Below are positions 23,499 through 35,839 of a DNA stretch of 64,000 nucleotides, piece after piece. Location of the stretch: contig QJPP01007520.1 of NCBI GenBank assembly GCA_003996215.1, positions 124,001 through 188,000 of the forward strand, in the 5' to 3' direction. The DNA is from Jaltomata sinuosa (lineage: Eukaryota; Streptophyta; Magnoliopsida; Solanales; Solanaceae). A program made the position numbers and the translations under genes. How positions within the stretch are numbered: position 1 is the stretch's first letter; each line of letters opens with the position of its first letter. Under the pieces are notes generated by a model, which was given only the letters and a program-made list of their open reading frames with translations, searched no databases and had not been told where the DNA came from.

Positions 23499-26400
23499 TG
23501 TGATGACCCTTTCGGTCATTCTTGCGTTTATGCTTTTCTTGTACTGTTAGAGCTTTCTTGTAGTGTTTGATGAGACTGGTGGTTTAGTGCCCTGGCCGTT
23601 CATTTTATCATTATGGTCGTTTCCCTATTTTAGAGTCTTAACTTAGGATACCATTGACTTTATCCTCTTAATCTTTAGAGTAGATATTATACATAGGATA
23701 ATCAGTCTTGGGCGGCCATCATTTTTGATAAATGCACTTGGAATCGAACTTCAACAGTTCCGTTAGCTCTGGAGCAAGGATTTTAGTCTAGATGGACCCT
23801 TGGTCGGGGTCTGGGAGCTTTCCGTTTGGCTTTGTGTTGGTCTTTGTGTTTTCTACCCAGTTGAACTAAAAAGTTTGACTTTGGTCAACATTCGGAGATG
23901 ACGGCCTCGGATGGAAATTCTGTCAGTGTTGTTAGTTCCAGAATGTTAACTTTGGGCTAGAGGGACCTTTGGTTCGGGTCTCGACGTTCCAGACTCATTT
24001 TTGCCTGTTGAGTTCCATTTTGGCTTAAGGTTGGTTTTTGGGTGTTGGGACCACTTTTCATTAATTCAACCTCCATTGGAAATTTTGTCAATCCCATTGA
24101 ATCTAGAATGTTATTTATGGTACGGTGGCATAGTTTGTTTATGCGCGTGGGGTCTCAGATGAGCCTTATGGGCCCACCCAAACACTTTTTCCTCTTGCAT
24201 TTTCTGCTGGTAGTTGTTGCAGGTACATGCCTCAGGCCTTAATCACAATTGCAAGGTTCTTTTATGCGACCGTATTGAAGGCCTTATAGACCTGCAACCT
24301 TTGTTCTTGGCGATCGCAGAGTCCGTCGTCGCGATCATGATGTTGTCCTAGTTCCCTTTTATACGCGATTGTGATGCCTATCTTCGTGACTGTGATTCAG
24401 CCTTCTCCGCCTTGTTCTTCACGACTTCATGTCTAGTCCTTGCGATCACGATGGTCTAGCCAGCATGGCCATCACGATTGTATGACGTCCTTTCACAATC
24501 GCGAAGAAGGACCCCTGGGCATTATATAAACCTCCTTCATTCGTTTTCATCACCCAAATTCTGCAAACCTCCATTGATATTCAGCTCAAACTCCATATCC
24601 TTTTGGTGGCTTCAATTCCAATCATGGGGGTGTAAATTCTTGGTCCGGTGATCTTTTTTGTGTCTCCAATTCAGTAAGTTCTCTGTTTAATTCTGTAATT
24701 CTCCCCTTTGATTCCTTAATTGTTCTTTTAGCTTGAGGACTATTTTGAGCCATTCCCATGGACATTTTCTGCTAACATTCTGAGCATGCACTCCCGAGAG
24801 TGTGGTGATCATTGTCTACTCTTTCATTTCTGGCTTTATGTTTCGGGGCCCACGGGCACGCGGGTGACCTGAATTTCGACCTGGCTATTGTTATAGCATT
24901 ATGGGTATCATTAGTATTCTTTTAACGTGTAGTTTATGTTTATGATAGTTTGATTTCATTTTCGAGCTTCTCAAAATGGTTCAGGCTTGGACATCACTGT
25001 TCTAGAAGCTTGTCATCAGACGACGGGTAAGTTATGGTTTAACTCTTTTAGACTCTGCATATATAGGATACAAATATACTAATTAGAATCCTGGGGTTGG
25101 TTTTATTAGATTGGTACACCAAACCTTGCCCGTTCTTTCATGTCTGTATTATTTCACTCATTTGGTTGTAGAATTCATTGTAGTTGCTTATATCACCCTT
25201 GTGGTCCTGTGTGTCCTTGTAATTGACTCTGGACCATACGTGGTGGGTTATTTGAGAGTGTTTGTGCGTCTCGGACATCGATATTTATCTGTAGAGTTGG
25301 TTATATATGTGGTAGAGCGGTTGGAGCCTTTGTAGGGCTGGTAGGTTGATTGTGAGCTGTTGGGCTACTGCTTGTGATTGAGCATGCCATTACCATGCAT
25401 ATACAGTTTTTTCTACTTGATTTTACTATGGGTTGGCTTCGAGCCCACTATAAATGTTTTTCTAAACCTTGCATGGCCTCGAGGGCCTGTTTTTACGGTA
25501 AATATGGTTATAAAAGGGTTGGAAATGACTTTTATGGATCTTCTTGAGGTAAGAAAGTTAAAGGGTTGATTTTCTCACTATTTTCAGACTACTACAAGAC
25601 TCGGTCAGGCCGGAGTACTAGACATGTTTTACTGTTGATTTTGGGATGATACTAGACTCGGCTAGGCTGAGCATCAAACTTGTTTTACTATTGTTTTAGA
25701 CCCGGTTATGTTCGAGCACCCTTGTAAGGGCTTTTGTGATTTATTTCATCAAGTTAGACCCGGATAGACTTCGGGCATGCATTGTTGAGATTTGGTTACT
25801 AGTTTGGATTCAGATTCATTCCAAACTATTATGTTGTGGATTTGAGAGTTAGTATGTGGTCGAGGACCTCTATGGACCTTGCTGATCCAGAATATGGGCT
25901 ACATACTGAGTGTTCCAGAGGAGGGGTATACAGTGTAATTGAGGTATATAGGTTTCTTACTTCCATAAATCCTACCTACGGGGCCTGTAGGCATCGAAGG
26001 AGGTACATATAGAGATATTGTTCCACCTAGTTTTCAACTATTGCATCATATAATTCATATGTGTCCAATTCCACCCTTATTTGCTATTTGTTGAGTGTAC
26101 GCTCCGGTAGTATGGGATGTCAAAGGGTTTTTCTTCACTTGTATGCATTCCTCGGGTGCATGGGTGCCTATAGGGACTGTAGGTAGACTTATCGTTATTT
26201 AATTGTAATATTGATCTTTATTATTGTTGCATTCAGGTGATTGATAATTGAGAGTGGTATTACTAGCATGACTTGGTTCTTAGTCTTGTTTTCGAGCATG
26301 GTTATTGTTATTTCTTTTCCTTCTTCCCTCCTTACTTGAGGTTATCTGTATACCGCCTTCTTCATAAACTCTCTTTATGTATTGTTATTGCATGGATCCC

Positions 26401-27075
26401 AGGTGCGTTATTTCTTTCCTGCACATGTGTATGTGAGATATATATTTCCAGCAACTAGCCATGTATGTTGTTTTCTTCTTGTATCCTTCTATGCTAGCTT
26501 TCGTGTACCTATTCATTAGTTCTGTGACTACTTATTTCATTTATGCTATATTACTACTCGTATACCTTATATGCGCCCAGTCAGCCTACAATACCTACTG
26601 GGTACCCGTTGCTTAGCAATTAGTGCTTATACTACACTCTGTATATTTCTGGTGCAGATCCTAATGTGGTCCATCGTTGTTGATCCATTGGAGACTCATA
26701 CAGGCTGATCTTTTGGACTATCTGAGGCTGAGGGTCAGCTCTTAATGGCAGGGCTTAGCTTTTAGCTCATCTTTTGTATTATGTACTTTATTACTTTTCA
26801 GGAGACATATGTATATATTTTTGGATTATTTTATACTCTGTAAACTTAGTTCTGGCTCTTATACTATGATACAAGGTTTTGGGTGTGGTTTAGCTTACGC
26901 TTATGCATTCCTGTTGCTTACTTTGTTATTTTATTTCCCTTTCTTCCACATATATTATGCTTCTTCCGCTTGCTTGTTAAGTAGTAGCCCATTACTAATT
27001 GTTCCGGGCTACGAGGATTGGTTTGCCTACTAGGGAGTGTATGTGCCATCATGATCAAGAAATTAGGTCATGACA
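23499..27075 (+). repeat. 5' LTR of element B
   Basis: About 3.6 kb, from TGTGATGACC to ...GGTCATGACA. It is homologous to 30821-33151 from position 24733 onward. The word cluster is at 24295-24510 (GCGATCGC, CGTCGCGATCA, CGCGATTGTG, TCACGATTG) and ends 14 bp before a TATA box. Confidence 0.85.
24524..24530 (+). promoter_or_regulatory. TATA box of the B 5' LTR
   Basis: TATATAA in CATTATATAAACCTCC, directly downstream of the word cluster. The equivalent site in C is CATATAAG. Confidence 0.6.
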
Positions 27076-27078
27076 GCT

Positions 27079-27091
27079 TGATATTAGATCC
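27079..27091 (+). promoter_or_regulatory. Decayed primer binding site of element B
   Basis: TGATATTAGATCC three bases after the LTR end, a mutated version of TGGTATCAGAGCC. C has the better-preserved TGGTATCATAGCC at the same place. Confidence 0.7.
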
Positions 27092-27288
27092 TAGGTTCAC
27101 CGGTGTCATTGGTATATGAGCCAATGTCTAGTAGAGTTATATGAATCGGGGCGGAGACGTCTGTACTCAATCTTCGGGAGGCCACAGTGGCATCTTAGGA
27201 AACATGGACCTTTACTTGCTTCTATCTCGTGCGTAGTATACTTGAAAGTGTCTTGCAATCTAACTTGTTCTAGTTCACTCTTCTGCAG

Positions 27289-28340
27289 ATGGTTTGTACG
27301 AGATCATCAGCATCAGGCGAAAGAGAGCCTTTGACCCTAGAACTCCTGACTCCAGGTAGGGGTCGGGGAGGTCGCAGAGGTAGAGCTAGGGGACATGCCC
27401 GAGCAGTGGCACAAGTTAGAGCTCCTAGGGTCGAGGTTGAGCCCGAGTATAAGCCCGAGTTTGTTCCAGAGCAGCAACATATGGACCAGGGGACAACCCA
27501 GGTACCACCAGTGCCAGCTCCAGTATCACCTTCAGTGCCAGCATCAGCCCCAGCTCAGTCTTCAAGTATTTGAGGTTTGCTTTTATAGTTGTAAGGTATG
27601 ATCGGGGATTAACCTTTTTAAGGTAGCACATGCATTCTCTTAGAGGGAGCCCTGGGTGTACAGAGTTCAGGAGCACAACATGCTACTGAGGCTCCCCGTA
27701 CTGAGGGTCTTCTGGTTCTACCTATTGCACAGCCTCTTTGTCCCACCCATGTATGACAGAGATGGAGCAGATGGCGTTGGGTAGATTTCTGAGATTGGCT
27801 CTGCCTAGATTTGCTGGTACACCTGGTCAGGATCCACATGAAATTATCACTAGTTGCAAGGAGATGCTATACCATTTGGATTTATTGGAGACTCACGGTG
27901 TTGGATACACTACTTATCAGCTGGAGGGCCCAGCTAAGTAATGGTGGAGGGCCCAGGTTGGTTGGAGACTATCTTCGTCACCTTCGTTACCTTGGTTAGA
28001 GTTCTATGAGGCCTTTATGGCCAAGTTCTTACCATAGACCAATAGAGAGCGTCGCAGGGAGCACTTCACTAGGCTTATGCAGGGTACTATGACTGTGTTT
28101 GAGTACGAGACTTGCTTTTATCAACTTGCTCCATTTTGGGCCATGACTATCTCTACCAAGCTCGACAGAGTTTTCAGATTCATTTGGGGTTTGAGACTAG
28201 AGTTCAGACAGTCAGCTGAGGTGTTAGTTGCTAGTGGGCGATCCTTCCAGGCTATTATGGATCATGTTTGCACAATGGAGGACTTGTACCATTATGATCC
28301 GGGGTCTAGATATAAGAGGCCTCGACATCAAGGCAGCTAA
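27289..28340 (+). pseudogene. gag: Gag of element B
   Basis: 27289-27573 is the N-terminal G/R-rich and proline-rich region (TPGRGRGGRRGRARGHARAV). After a broken stretch, 27738-28340 reads the capsid in one frame (LGRFLRLALPRFAGTPGQD, EMLYHLDLLETHGVGYTT, LEFYEAFMAKFLP), interrupted by TAA at 27939 and TAG at 28035. The last part is basic (GSRYKRPRHQ). It is the capsid protein of the element. Same order as in C. Confidence 0.88.
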
Positions 28341-28579
28341 AATGGTACCCATTACAATGGTAGAGGTTCAGGCCAGTGGGTCTGAGGTTATTAGCCGCAG
28401 CAGCACCAGGGCCAGTTTAGTCGGCCGGTTCAGGCTTTGCTTCAAGCTTTTGGTTGTCCTCAGTTTGAACAAGGTCATGGTAGTCAGCATGGTCAGTCTT
28501 CGAGGGGTTCATCTTCTAAGGCATCAGGTCGTGGTGGCCATATGGGTTCAGCTAGTTTATCTCTATAGGGTGGGCCATC

Positions 28580-28700
28580 ATGTCCTTTCTATGAATGCAG
28601 TGTTAGCGGTCACTATGGTAGAGAGTGCCCCTAGCAGGGTACAGCTTGCTATGAGTGTAGGGTCAGTGGTAATTACGCTAGAGATTGCCCTCATTGGGGT
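28580..28700 (+). pseudogene. gag (NC): Two zinc knuckles of B gag
   Basis: YECSVSGHYGREC, a stop, then CYECRVSGNYARDC. The first has lost its leading Cys (FYEC) and the second has Asn in place of the conserved His. The longer plus frame 28228-28794 is out of frame with these knuckles and is a shadow. Confidence 0.75.
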
Positions 28701-28880
28701 ACAGTTCAGTCAACTCAGCCTATCCGTGCAGTTCAGCCACCGGCTAGAGGAGGTGGTGGTCAGGCTAAAAGTGGTGGCCAGCATGGTAGGGTAGGTGGTA
28801 GAGATAGCGGTCGGTCAGGAGGTGGTCATCGTCAATTTTATGCTGTTCCAGAGAGACCCTAGGAAGAGTCCTCGGATGTT

Positions 28881-30240
28881 GTGATCACAGGTATGATTTT
28901 TGTATGATGTCAGTCAGCTTTGGCTTTATTTGATCTGGATCTACTTGTTTGTATGTTTCTGCCTACTATTTGCCTTATTTGGGGTTGGCTAGTGAGTCAT
29001 TATCTATGCTTGTATCTATTTCGACCCTAGTAGGAGATTCTTTAGTAGTGGATCGGATTGTGAGATCCTGTATGATTTCTGTTAGATATATTGAGACTTG
29101 GGGAGATTTGATGATTCCTGAATGTTAGACTTTGATGTGATTCTGGGCATGGACTAATTATCCCCTCATTGTGTAGTTTTGGATTGTTATGCCAAGACCG
29201 TTACCATAGCCGTGCCAGGCATATCCCTGATTGTATGGCAAGGTTCTGTCAGCCGTTCACTATTTGGGATCATCTTTTGTCTTCGAGCTAGGAAGTTGAT
29301 TTCCTGCGATTGTTTTGCTTATCTAACATATGTCCAAGATGCTAGTGCCGACCCTTCATCCCTTGAGTTGGTGCCTGTGGTTAGAAACTTCCTAGATGTG
29401 TTTCCTACCGACCTGCCAGGCCTTCCACCTGAGAGAGATATCGACTTTGCTATTGAGTTAGGGCCGGGCAGCACACCCTTTTCTATTTCTCCTTACCGTA
29501 TGGCTTCATCTGAGCTAAGAGAGCTTAAGGAGTAGCTCCAGGACTTGTTAGCTAAGGGGTTCATTAGGTTGAGTGTGTCGCCTTGGGGTGATCCTATTCT
29601 GTTTGTGAAGAATAAAGATGGGTCGATGCAAATGTGTATTGATTATAGGCAGCTGAATAGGGTGACTGTGAAGAATAGGTATTCGATGTCGTGCAAAGAT
29701 GACTTATTTGATCAGCTTCAGGGTTCACCTATGTTTTCAAAGATAGATTTGAAGTCAGGCTACCACCAGTTGAGGATTAGGGCAGAGGACATCCCTAAGA
29801 CAACATTCAGGACTCGTTATGGCCATTATGTGTTCTTGGTGATGTCTTTTGGGTTGACTAATGGCCCCACAACTTTTATAGACTTGATGCAGAGGGTGCT
29901 TAGATCGTAGTTGGACTCATTTGTGACAGTTTTCATAGAGGACATCCTGATATACTCGCGGAGTAGAGATGAGCATGAGAAGCACTTGAGGATTATACTC
30001 AAGACTTTGAGAGATCATCAGCTTTATGCCAAGTTCTCAAAGTGTGAGTTTTGGCTTAAGTTAGTTGCATTCCTAGGACACGTGGTATCTAAGGATGGGA
30101 TTAGAGTGGACCCGGGTAAGATTTCAGTTGTTCATGATTGGCCGAGACCTACTACACCTACCGAGATTTGCAGCTTTGTTGGGTTAGCGGGGTACTACAG
30201 ATGGTTCATTGAGGGGTTTTCTTCCATAGAAGTCCCTTAG
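28881..30240 (+). pseudogene. pol (PR-RT): Protease and reverse transcriptase of element B
   Basis: The protease active site is damaged (ALFDLDL where C has ALFDPGS). 29179-29535 carries the protease end and linker (YAKTVTIAVPGISLIVWQG, FPTDLPGLPPERDIDFAIEL). RT runs 29545-29910 and 29911-30240, split by one TAG: DPILFVKNKDGSMQMC, SKIDLKSGYHQLRI, MSFGLTNGPTTF, then VFIEDILIYS, where the catalytic Asp pair has become Glu-Asp. The frame continues to LAGYYRWFIEGFSS. Several stops; not functional. Confidence 0.9.
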
Positions 30241-30318
30241 ACTAGGCTGACTAGGAAGAATGTCCCATTTCAGTGATTGGATCAGTGCGGGGATAGCTTT
30301 TAAAGGCTTAAGTCCTTA

Positions 30319-30820
30319 TTGACTTCAGCTCCAGTGTTGACTTTTCCAGTTGAGGGCCAGAGCTTCTCGGTATACTGTGATGCTTCAGAGGTTGGTCTTG
30401 GTTATGTATTAATGCAGCAGGGTCATGTGATAGCGTATGCATCAAGACAGTTGAAGGTTAACGAGTTCAACTACCCCACTCATGACTTGGAGTTGGCGGC
30501 GGTAGTTTCCGTGCTCCAGATTTGGAGGCACTACTTATATGGGGTTCACTGTGAGATATTCACCGATTACCATAGTCCTCAGTACATCACGAGTCAGCGA
30601 GATCTGAACTCGTGGCAGAGAAAATAGATTGAGTTACTGAAGGACTATGATTTCATTATTATGTATCATCAAGGCAAGGCAAACATGGTAGTGGATGCCT
30701 TGAGTCGGAAGATGGTGAGTATGGGTAGCCTAGCTTCACTATCAATTTCAGAGCGACCGTGGGCCTTGGACATCCAGTCCTTGGCTAACCGTTTGGTTAG
30801 GCTTGACTTGTCAGATCCTA
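30319..30820 (+). pseudogene. pol (RH): RNase H of element B, cut before integrase
   Basis: SVYCDASEVGLGYVLMQQG, YASRQLKVNEFNYPTHDLEL, then IFTDYHSPQY, where the usual TDHxSLQY His is Tyr. One stop, then YHQGKANMVVDALSR. It ends at RLVRLDLSDP, where LTR sequence begins at 30821; in C the same protein runs on toward integrase. Confidence 0.9.
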
Positions 30821-33151
30821 GCTTGGGGACTATTTTAAGCCATTCACATGGCCATTTTCTATTAATATTCTTAATATGCACTCCCAGGAGTGTGGTGTTC
30901 ATTGTCCGCTCTTTTATTTTTGGCTTCTGGTTATGAGGCCCACGAGCCCGCCGATGATCTGAATTTTGACCCAGCTATATTTATGGAACTATGGGTATGA
31001 TTAGTCTCATTTTAACGTGTAGTTTATGTTTATGATAGTTTGATTTTATTTCGGAGAGATTCGGGCTTGGACATTGTTGTTCTAGTAGCTTGTCGTCGGA
31101 CAACAGGTACGTTACATTTTAACTCTTTTAGACATTGCATATATAGGATATAATTATACTAATTAGCATCCTGGGGTTGAGTTTATTAGGTTGGTACTCC
31201 AGACCTTTCCCATTCTTTCATGTTTGTGTTATTTCACTCATTTGGTTGTAGATTTTGTTGTAGTTGCTTATATCACCCTTGTGGTCTTGTGTGGCCCTGT
31301 AATTGTCTTTGGACCATAGATGGTGGTTTATTCGGGAATTTCCGTGAGTTTTGGACATCGATATTCGTCTGTAGAGCTGGTTATATGTGCTATAGAGCGA
31401 CTGGAGCCTGTGCAGGGCTGGTAGGTTGACTGTGAGCCGTTGGGCTACTCTTTGTGATTGAGCATACCATTATCATGTATATAAGGGAGTTTTCTACTTT
31501 ATTTTTCTACGGCTTAGCTTTGGGACTGCTAAAAATGGTTTTCTAAGCATTGCAGGGCCCAAGGACTCATTTTCGGTAAAAGTGGTTATAAAAGGGTTGG
31601 AAATGACTTTTATAGATCTCCTTGAGGTAAGAAAGTTAAAGGGTTGATTTTCTCACTGTTTTCAGACTACTACTAGACTCGGCGAGGCCGGAGTGCTAGA
31701 CATGTTTTACTGTTGATTTAGGGATGATATTAGACTCTGCTAGGCCAAGCATCAGACTTGTTTTACTACTGTTTTAGATCCGGTTATGTTCGGAAACCCT
31801 TGTAAGGGCGTTTGCAGTTTATTTCATCGATTTAGACCTGGATAGACTCTGGGCATGCATTGTCAAGATTTGGTTACTTATTTGGATCAGGATTTATTCC
31901 AGACTGTTATGTTGAGGTTTTGAGAGTTAGTATGTTGTCGAGGACCTCTATGGACCTTGCTGATCCGGACTAGGGGATATGTGCTGAGTGTGACGGGGGA
32001 GGGGTATATAGTGTAGTTGAGGTATATGGGTTGTGTCCTTCCATAGATCCTACCTACTGGGCCCGTAGGCATCGGAGGAGGTACATACAGAGTTACTGTT
32101 CCTCCTAGTTTTAAACTATTGCATCATATCATTCATGTGTGTCTGATTCCACCCTTGTTTGCTATTTGTAGTGTACGCGCTGATAGTATGGGATGTCAGA
32201 GGTTTGTCCTTACTTGTATGCGTTCCTCAGGTGTATGGGCACATGTTGGGACTGTAGGTAGACTTATCATTATTTTATTACAATATTGAAATTTATTATG
32301 GTTGCATTTAGGTGATTGGTAATTGAGAGTGGTATTACTAGCATGACATTGTTCTTAGTCTTGTTTTCAAGCATGGTCACTGTTATTTCTTTCCCTCCTT
32401 CCCTACTTACTTGAGGTTACTGGAATACCGCCTTCTTCTTAAACTCTCTTTATATATTGTTATTGCATGGATCCCAGGTGCATTATTTCTTTCCTTAACC
32501 TATGTCTGTGAGATATATATTTCTAGCAGCTAGCTAGGTACGCTGTTTTTTTCTTGTATCCTTCTGTTCTATCTTCTGTGTACCTATTCGCTTTTTCTGT
32601 GACTACTTGTTTCATTTCTGCTATATTACTGTTCTTATATCTTATAAGCACCCAGTCAGCCTATGATACCTACTGGGTACCCGTTGCTTAGCAATTGGTG
32701 CTCATACTATACTCTGTATCTTTCTGATGCAGATCTTAATGTGGTCCATCGTTGTTGATCCGTTGGAGACTCATGCGGGTTGATCTTTTGGACTATCTGA
32801 GGCTGAGAATGAGCTCTTGATGGCCGGTCTTACCTTTTAGCTCATCTTTTGTAATATGTACTCTTTACTATTCAGGAGACATATGTATATATTATTTTGG
32901 ATACTTTTGTACTTTGTATACTTAGTTCCTACTCCTATACTACTATACCAGGTTTTGGGTGTGGTTTAGCTTCCGCTTATGCATTCCTCTTGCTTACATC
33001 GTTATTTTATTTTCCTTACTTTCGCTTATATTATTCTTCTTCCGCTTTCTTGTTAAGTATTAGCCCATTACTAACTGTTCTGGGCTATGGGGATTGGTTC
33101 ACCTATTGGGGGTTATAGGTGTCATCATGACCAAAAAATTGGATCGTGACA
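30821..33151 (+). repeat. 3' LTR of element B, 5'-truncated
   Basis: Corresponds to 24733-27075 of the 5' LTR, with many point differences and small gaps. It lacks all of U3, including the word cluster and TATA box. It ends ATCGTGACA at 33151. Confidence 0.85.
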
Positions 33152-33213
33152 TGACATGACTTCAAGTTAGTGTAATTTGTTTGAAGGGTGGTTTTACCCT
33201 TTTTTTGTTTATA

Positions 33214-33280
<67 letters not shown>

Positions 33281-34320
33281 TCTTGTGTTAGCACGCATAT
33301 GTTCATATATTCATATACATGAATAATGGTACGATTTGGAGTAAAGATATGATTTTGAGTTTTAAAAGGTAATTTCTCCACTTTTTCCTCAGCTTTCAGA
33401 TTACAAAGAGAACTACATTTATTTACCAATGATTTCAAAGTTAGGAAAAACTGTAGAACTTTTTATACTCAGTCCGAGGGATATTTTTGGATCTTTTCTC
33501 CACTTATTTTTCTGTTGATGAGTCTGAAGTATGATTTCTAGCGGTCCAAAGGATAAATTCTGGGATATTTACTTTATTGCATATGTTGATAAGCTCCAGC
33601 TGCCCGAGGGTTAAATTTTAGATTTTACTTTTCTTCATTAACCACATGTTTTGCATCATCCCATGCAGCAAGATATTATTCTTGTGTACTTACATTTTTT
33701 ATATTATAAATATTATTGTCTTAACTTTTTTTTTTATACGAGGGTTCTAGGTTAGTATCCAGTTTATAGCTTACCTTTATGTCTCTTTTATTATATCTTG
33801 TTCTCTGAGCTCAGCCGACCTATGATGCCTACTGAGTACCCTATATTTTGGTACTCATACTACACTTTTGCATCTTTTTCTGATGTAGTGCCTAGTACCA
33901 GTCACCCCTGTTAATCGTCTGCTTATTTGTGGACTGTTGATGTTTATATCGTAGTAATCTCTTAGCATCCAGAGATTTACTGCTTTTCTTCTTGGACTTA
34001 CTATCTTTATTTTTGTATTTTGATAGACAATTGTACTGCTATAGCCTTATTCCTGTACTTTAGAGGCTCTTGTACCAGTGACACCAGATCCAGGGTTGGT
34101 TCCTTATGTGTGTGTGTATATATATATATTGTCTTTTCTTATATTCTTAGGGCCCGTATTGTATATTTTGTACCGTTATGTATATATCTATAATTTTAGC
34201 CCGTTCACCTTATTATTTTGCTTCTGCATTATTTATTGTGCTCCTTTATTTCCATTTTTTTGGTTGTGTCTTGGCTTGCCTACTGAGCATTACAGCAGGT
34301 GCCATCATGGACCAATTTTC
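33152..34320 (+). repeat. LTR D, right part
   Basis: Resumes after B and carries the U5 signature shared with B and C LTRs (CAGCCGACCTATGATGCCTACTGAGTAC-type text near 33815, 'TGATGTAG' start of U5) and a likely end near GCCATCATGGACC. No primer site is visible after it. Confidence 0.55.
33217..33279. repeat. (AT)n microsatellite
   Basis: About 31 uninterrupted AT dinucleotides within LTR D. A second, shorter GT/AT run lies near 34108-34129. Confidence 0.98.
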
Positions 34321-35109
34321 GATCATTGATATAACCTCTTTATTTTGGGTACCTTATTATAACACACACTCACACACTCTATTTTTATTCACAGATTTTT
34401 TTCTGTCACTGTTTGTGAACTGCTATCAACTCTATGTATTTTGCTCTTTTTAGTGTGTTTATAATGAGAAGTTGAAGGCCCTTTTTATAGATAAAGTTAT
34501 TAATTTTCATTTCAAGATTTTACAATTCAATTTGCAAATCAAAATTTGAGAAATCTTGCTAATCAAGGCTTTAAAAATTAATATTTGCATATTGTACAAG
34601 TAAAACCAAATAACTTATTTTATTTTATTAATTCCCACATTATTTATATTTTGATATATACAATTTATAAGATGAATGTTTGAGTAAATAATAATGGACA
34701 TACTATTTTAGATCCACAAAATCAAACATAATTGTTTTTTTAAAAAGTTTTTTCCTATTTTTATTTTTCATTTTTACTTCAATTAATTAGTTTTATTTAT
34801 GATAGATTATAAATTTATAATTAAGAATAAAAAAAATAGATGTGTTGATCGACTGTCTTTTTGGCAATAAAAGAATTTTATTGTAAAAACTATGACATTT
34901 ATATCTCAATAAAATATAAAGACAAAAAAAATAAAATCTACGCACTTGACTGGGCAATCCTAGCAACAAAAATCCATTTATGCATCTAGTTCTTCCTATG
35001 CGATGGTGCCCATATTTTATGGCATTATATTAATATCTCCTTAGCATTATTTCTTTGCCTCTTCATTGATATAAATTCATACTATCTAGTTTTCTCAAAA
35101 GCTTGTTTC
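34321..35109. other. AT-rich stretch, nothing recognised
   Basis: No coding motif or repeat boundary seen. It could be the most host-like sequence in the window or the tail of an unknown element. Confidence 0.4.
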
Positions 35110-35517
35110 AGCATTCCTCTGTAGCATATGTCCTAGATGAGCTCTCGCACAACATGATCAACAAGTCTTTGTCTTAATTGGAACATTCTTATATTCCTTT
35201 TTAATCACACTTGATAGACACAATGAATAAGAGCCATTTTGAAGATTTCCTCACCAAGTTTCCTCCCTTGACCTTAACAGCATGCCCTGGCCAATTCAAA
35301 GTTTCATGCTATTGTACTTTTTGGAATACCTTGCTAGAGAAGGAGCTTATCCTAGATACCAAAAGAATAAGAATACTTGAAACATAGTTGATTAGTCTCC
35401 ACATTACATAATGGATATATTACATTTGAAGCTTTCCACCTCATCAAGTCTGTAGTAGCTAACGTCCCATAACCAACAAGAAGGAAGATACATAGCCACT
35501 TGGGAAGCTATACATTA
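35110..35517 (-). pseudogene. LINE ORF2 C-terminus (zf-RVT region) remnant
   Basis: Reading right to left, one frame with five stops gives LPKWLCIFLLVGYGTLATTD, then YPLCNVETNQLCFKYSY and later IFKMALIHCVYQV and LKRNIRMF. This is the order of the zinc-finger-like C-terminal domain of plant L1-type LINE reverse transcriptases (W..R, CPLC, FF.CxYS, then VYxxWRERN). The LTR fragment P cuts its upstream side at 35518, so RT and endonuclease are not here. It is the only non-LTR element seen. Confidence 0.75.
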
Positions 35518-35839
35518 TGTAACACTCGTTTAATTCAGGTTAGATTTGAATGGTCAATTTTTGTGTGATTTGACCCGATATATGATAATTTCTTTGTGGA
35601 TATTTGTTAAATTTAAAATGAAAGCATGTATTAAGTGTAAAAAGAGGTTTGAGATAAAAAGAATTAAAATACCAAGTTTGGGAGATTGTATTAACATGCG
35701 ATGGAGATGTGGACCGCATAAGTGACATACAAACCACATGTTGAATCGCATGTGAGGTCTGAGAAAGTTTAAAATACAAGATACAGTATTGATAGATGGA
35801 ACAATATACGAATCGCATGTTGGACATACGATTCAGATA
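35518..35839 (+). repeat. LTR fragment P (U3)
   Basis: Starts TGTAACACTCG at 35518 where the LINE remnant stops. A word cluster at 35690-35838 uses ATGCGAT, ATCGCATG and CATACGATTC. It is interrupted at 35840, inside that cluster, by the end of LTR K. Confidence 0.6.

Larger units (their letters stand above)
23499..33151 (+). mobile_element. Element B: chromovirus-type Ty3/gypsy element without integrase
   Basis: 5' LTR 23499-27075, gag 27289-28700, protease/RT/RNase H 28881-30820, then a direct switch at 30821 into the middle of the 3' LTR. Integrase, 3' untranslated region and the first 1.2 kb of the 3' LTR are deleted. It lies inside LTR D, which resumes at 33152. I could not find an identical 5-bp duplication at the two ends (TTGCG before, TGACA after). 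Coding parts match C closely, in the opposite orientation. Confidence 0.88.

Noticed and set aside
26809..27033. Membrane-protein-like plus frames in the B LTR
   Set aside because: T-rich LTR sequence gives Leu/Phe-rich translations; the 3' LTR copy (32897-33118) shows the same by descent.
28228..28794. 188-residue plus-strand frame in B
   Set aside because: Out of frame with the capsid end and with both zinc knuckles of B gag; a shadow frame.
23494..33156. Target duplication around B
   Set aside because: TTGCG before and TGACA after do not match; LTR ends may have shifted or recombined.
33217..33279. (AT)n as a functional hairpin or origin
   Set aside because: Plain dinucleotide microsatellite inside LTR D.
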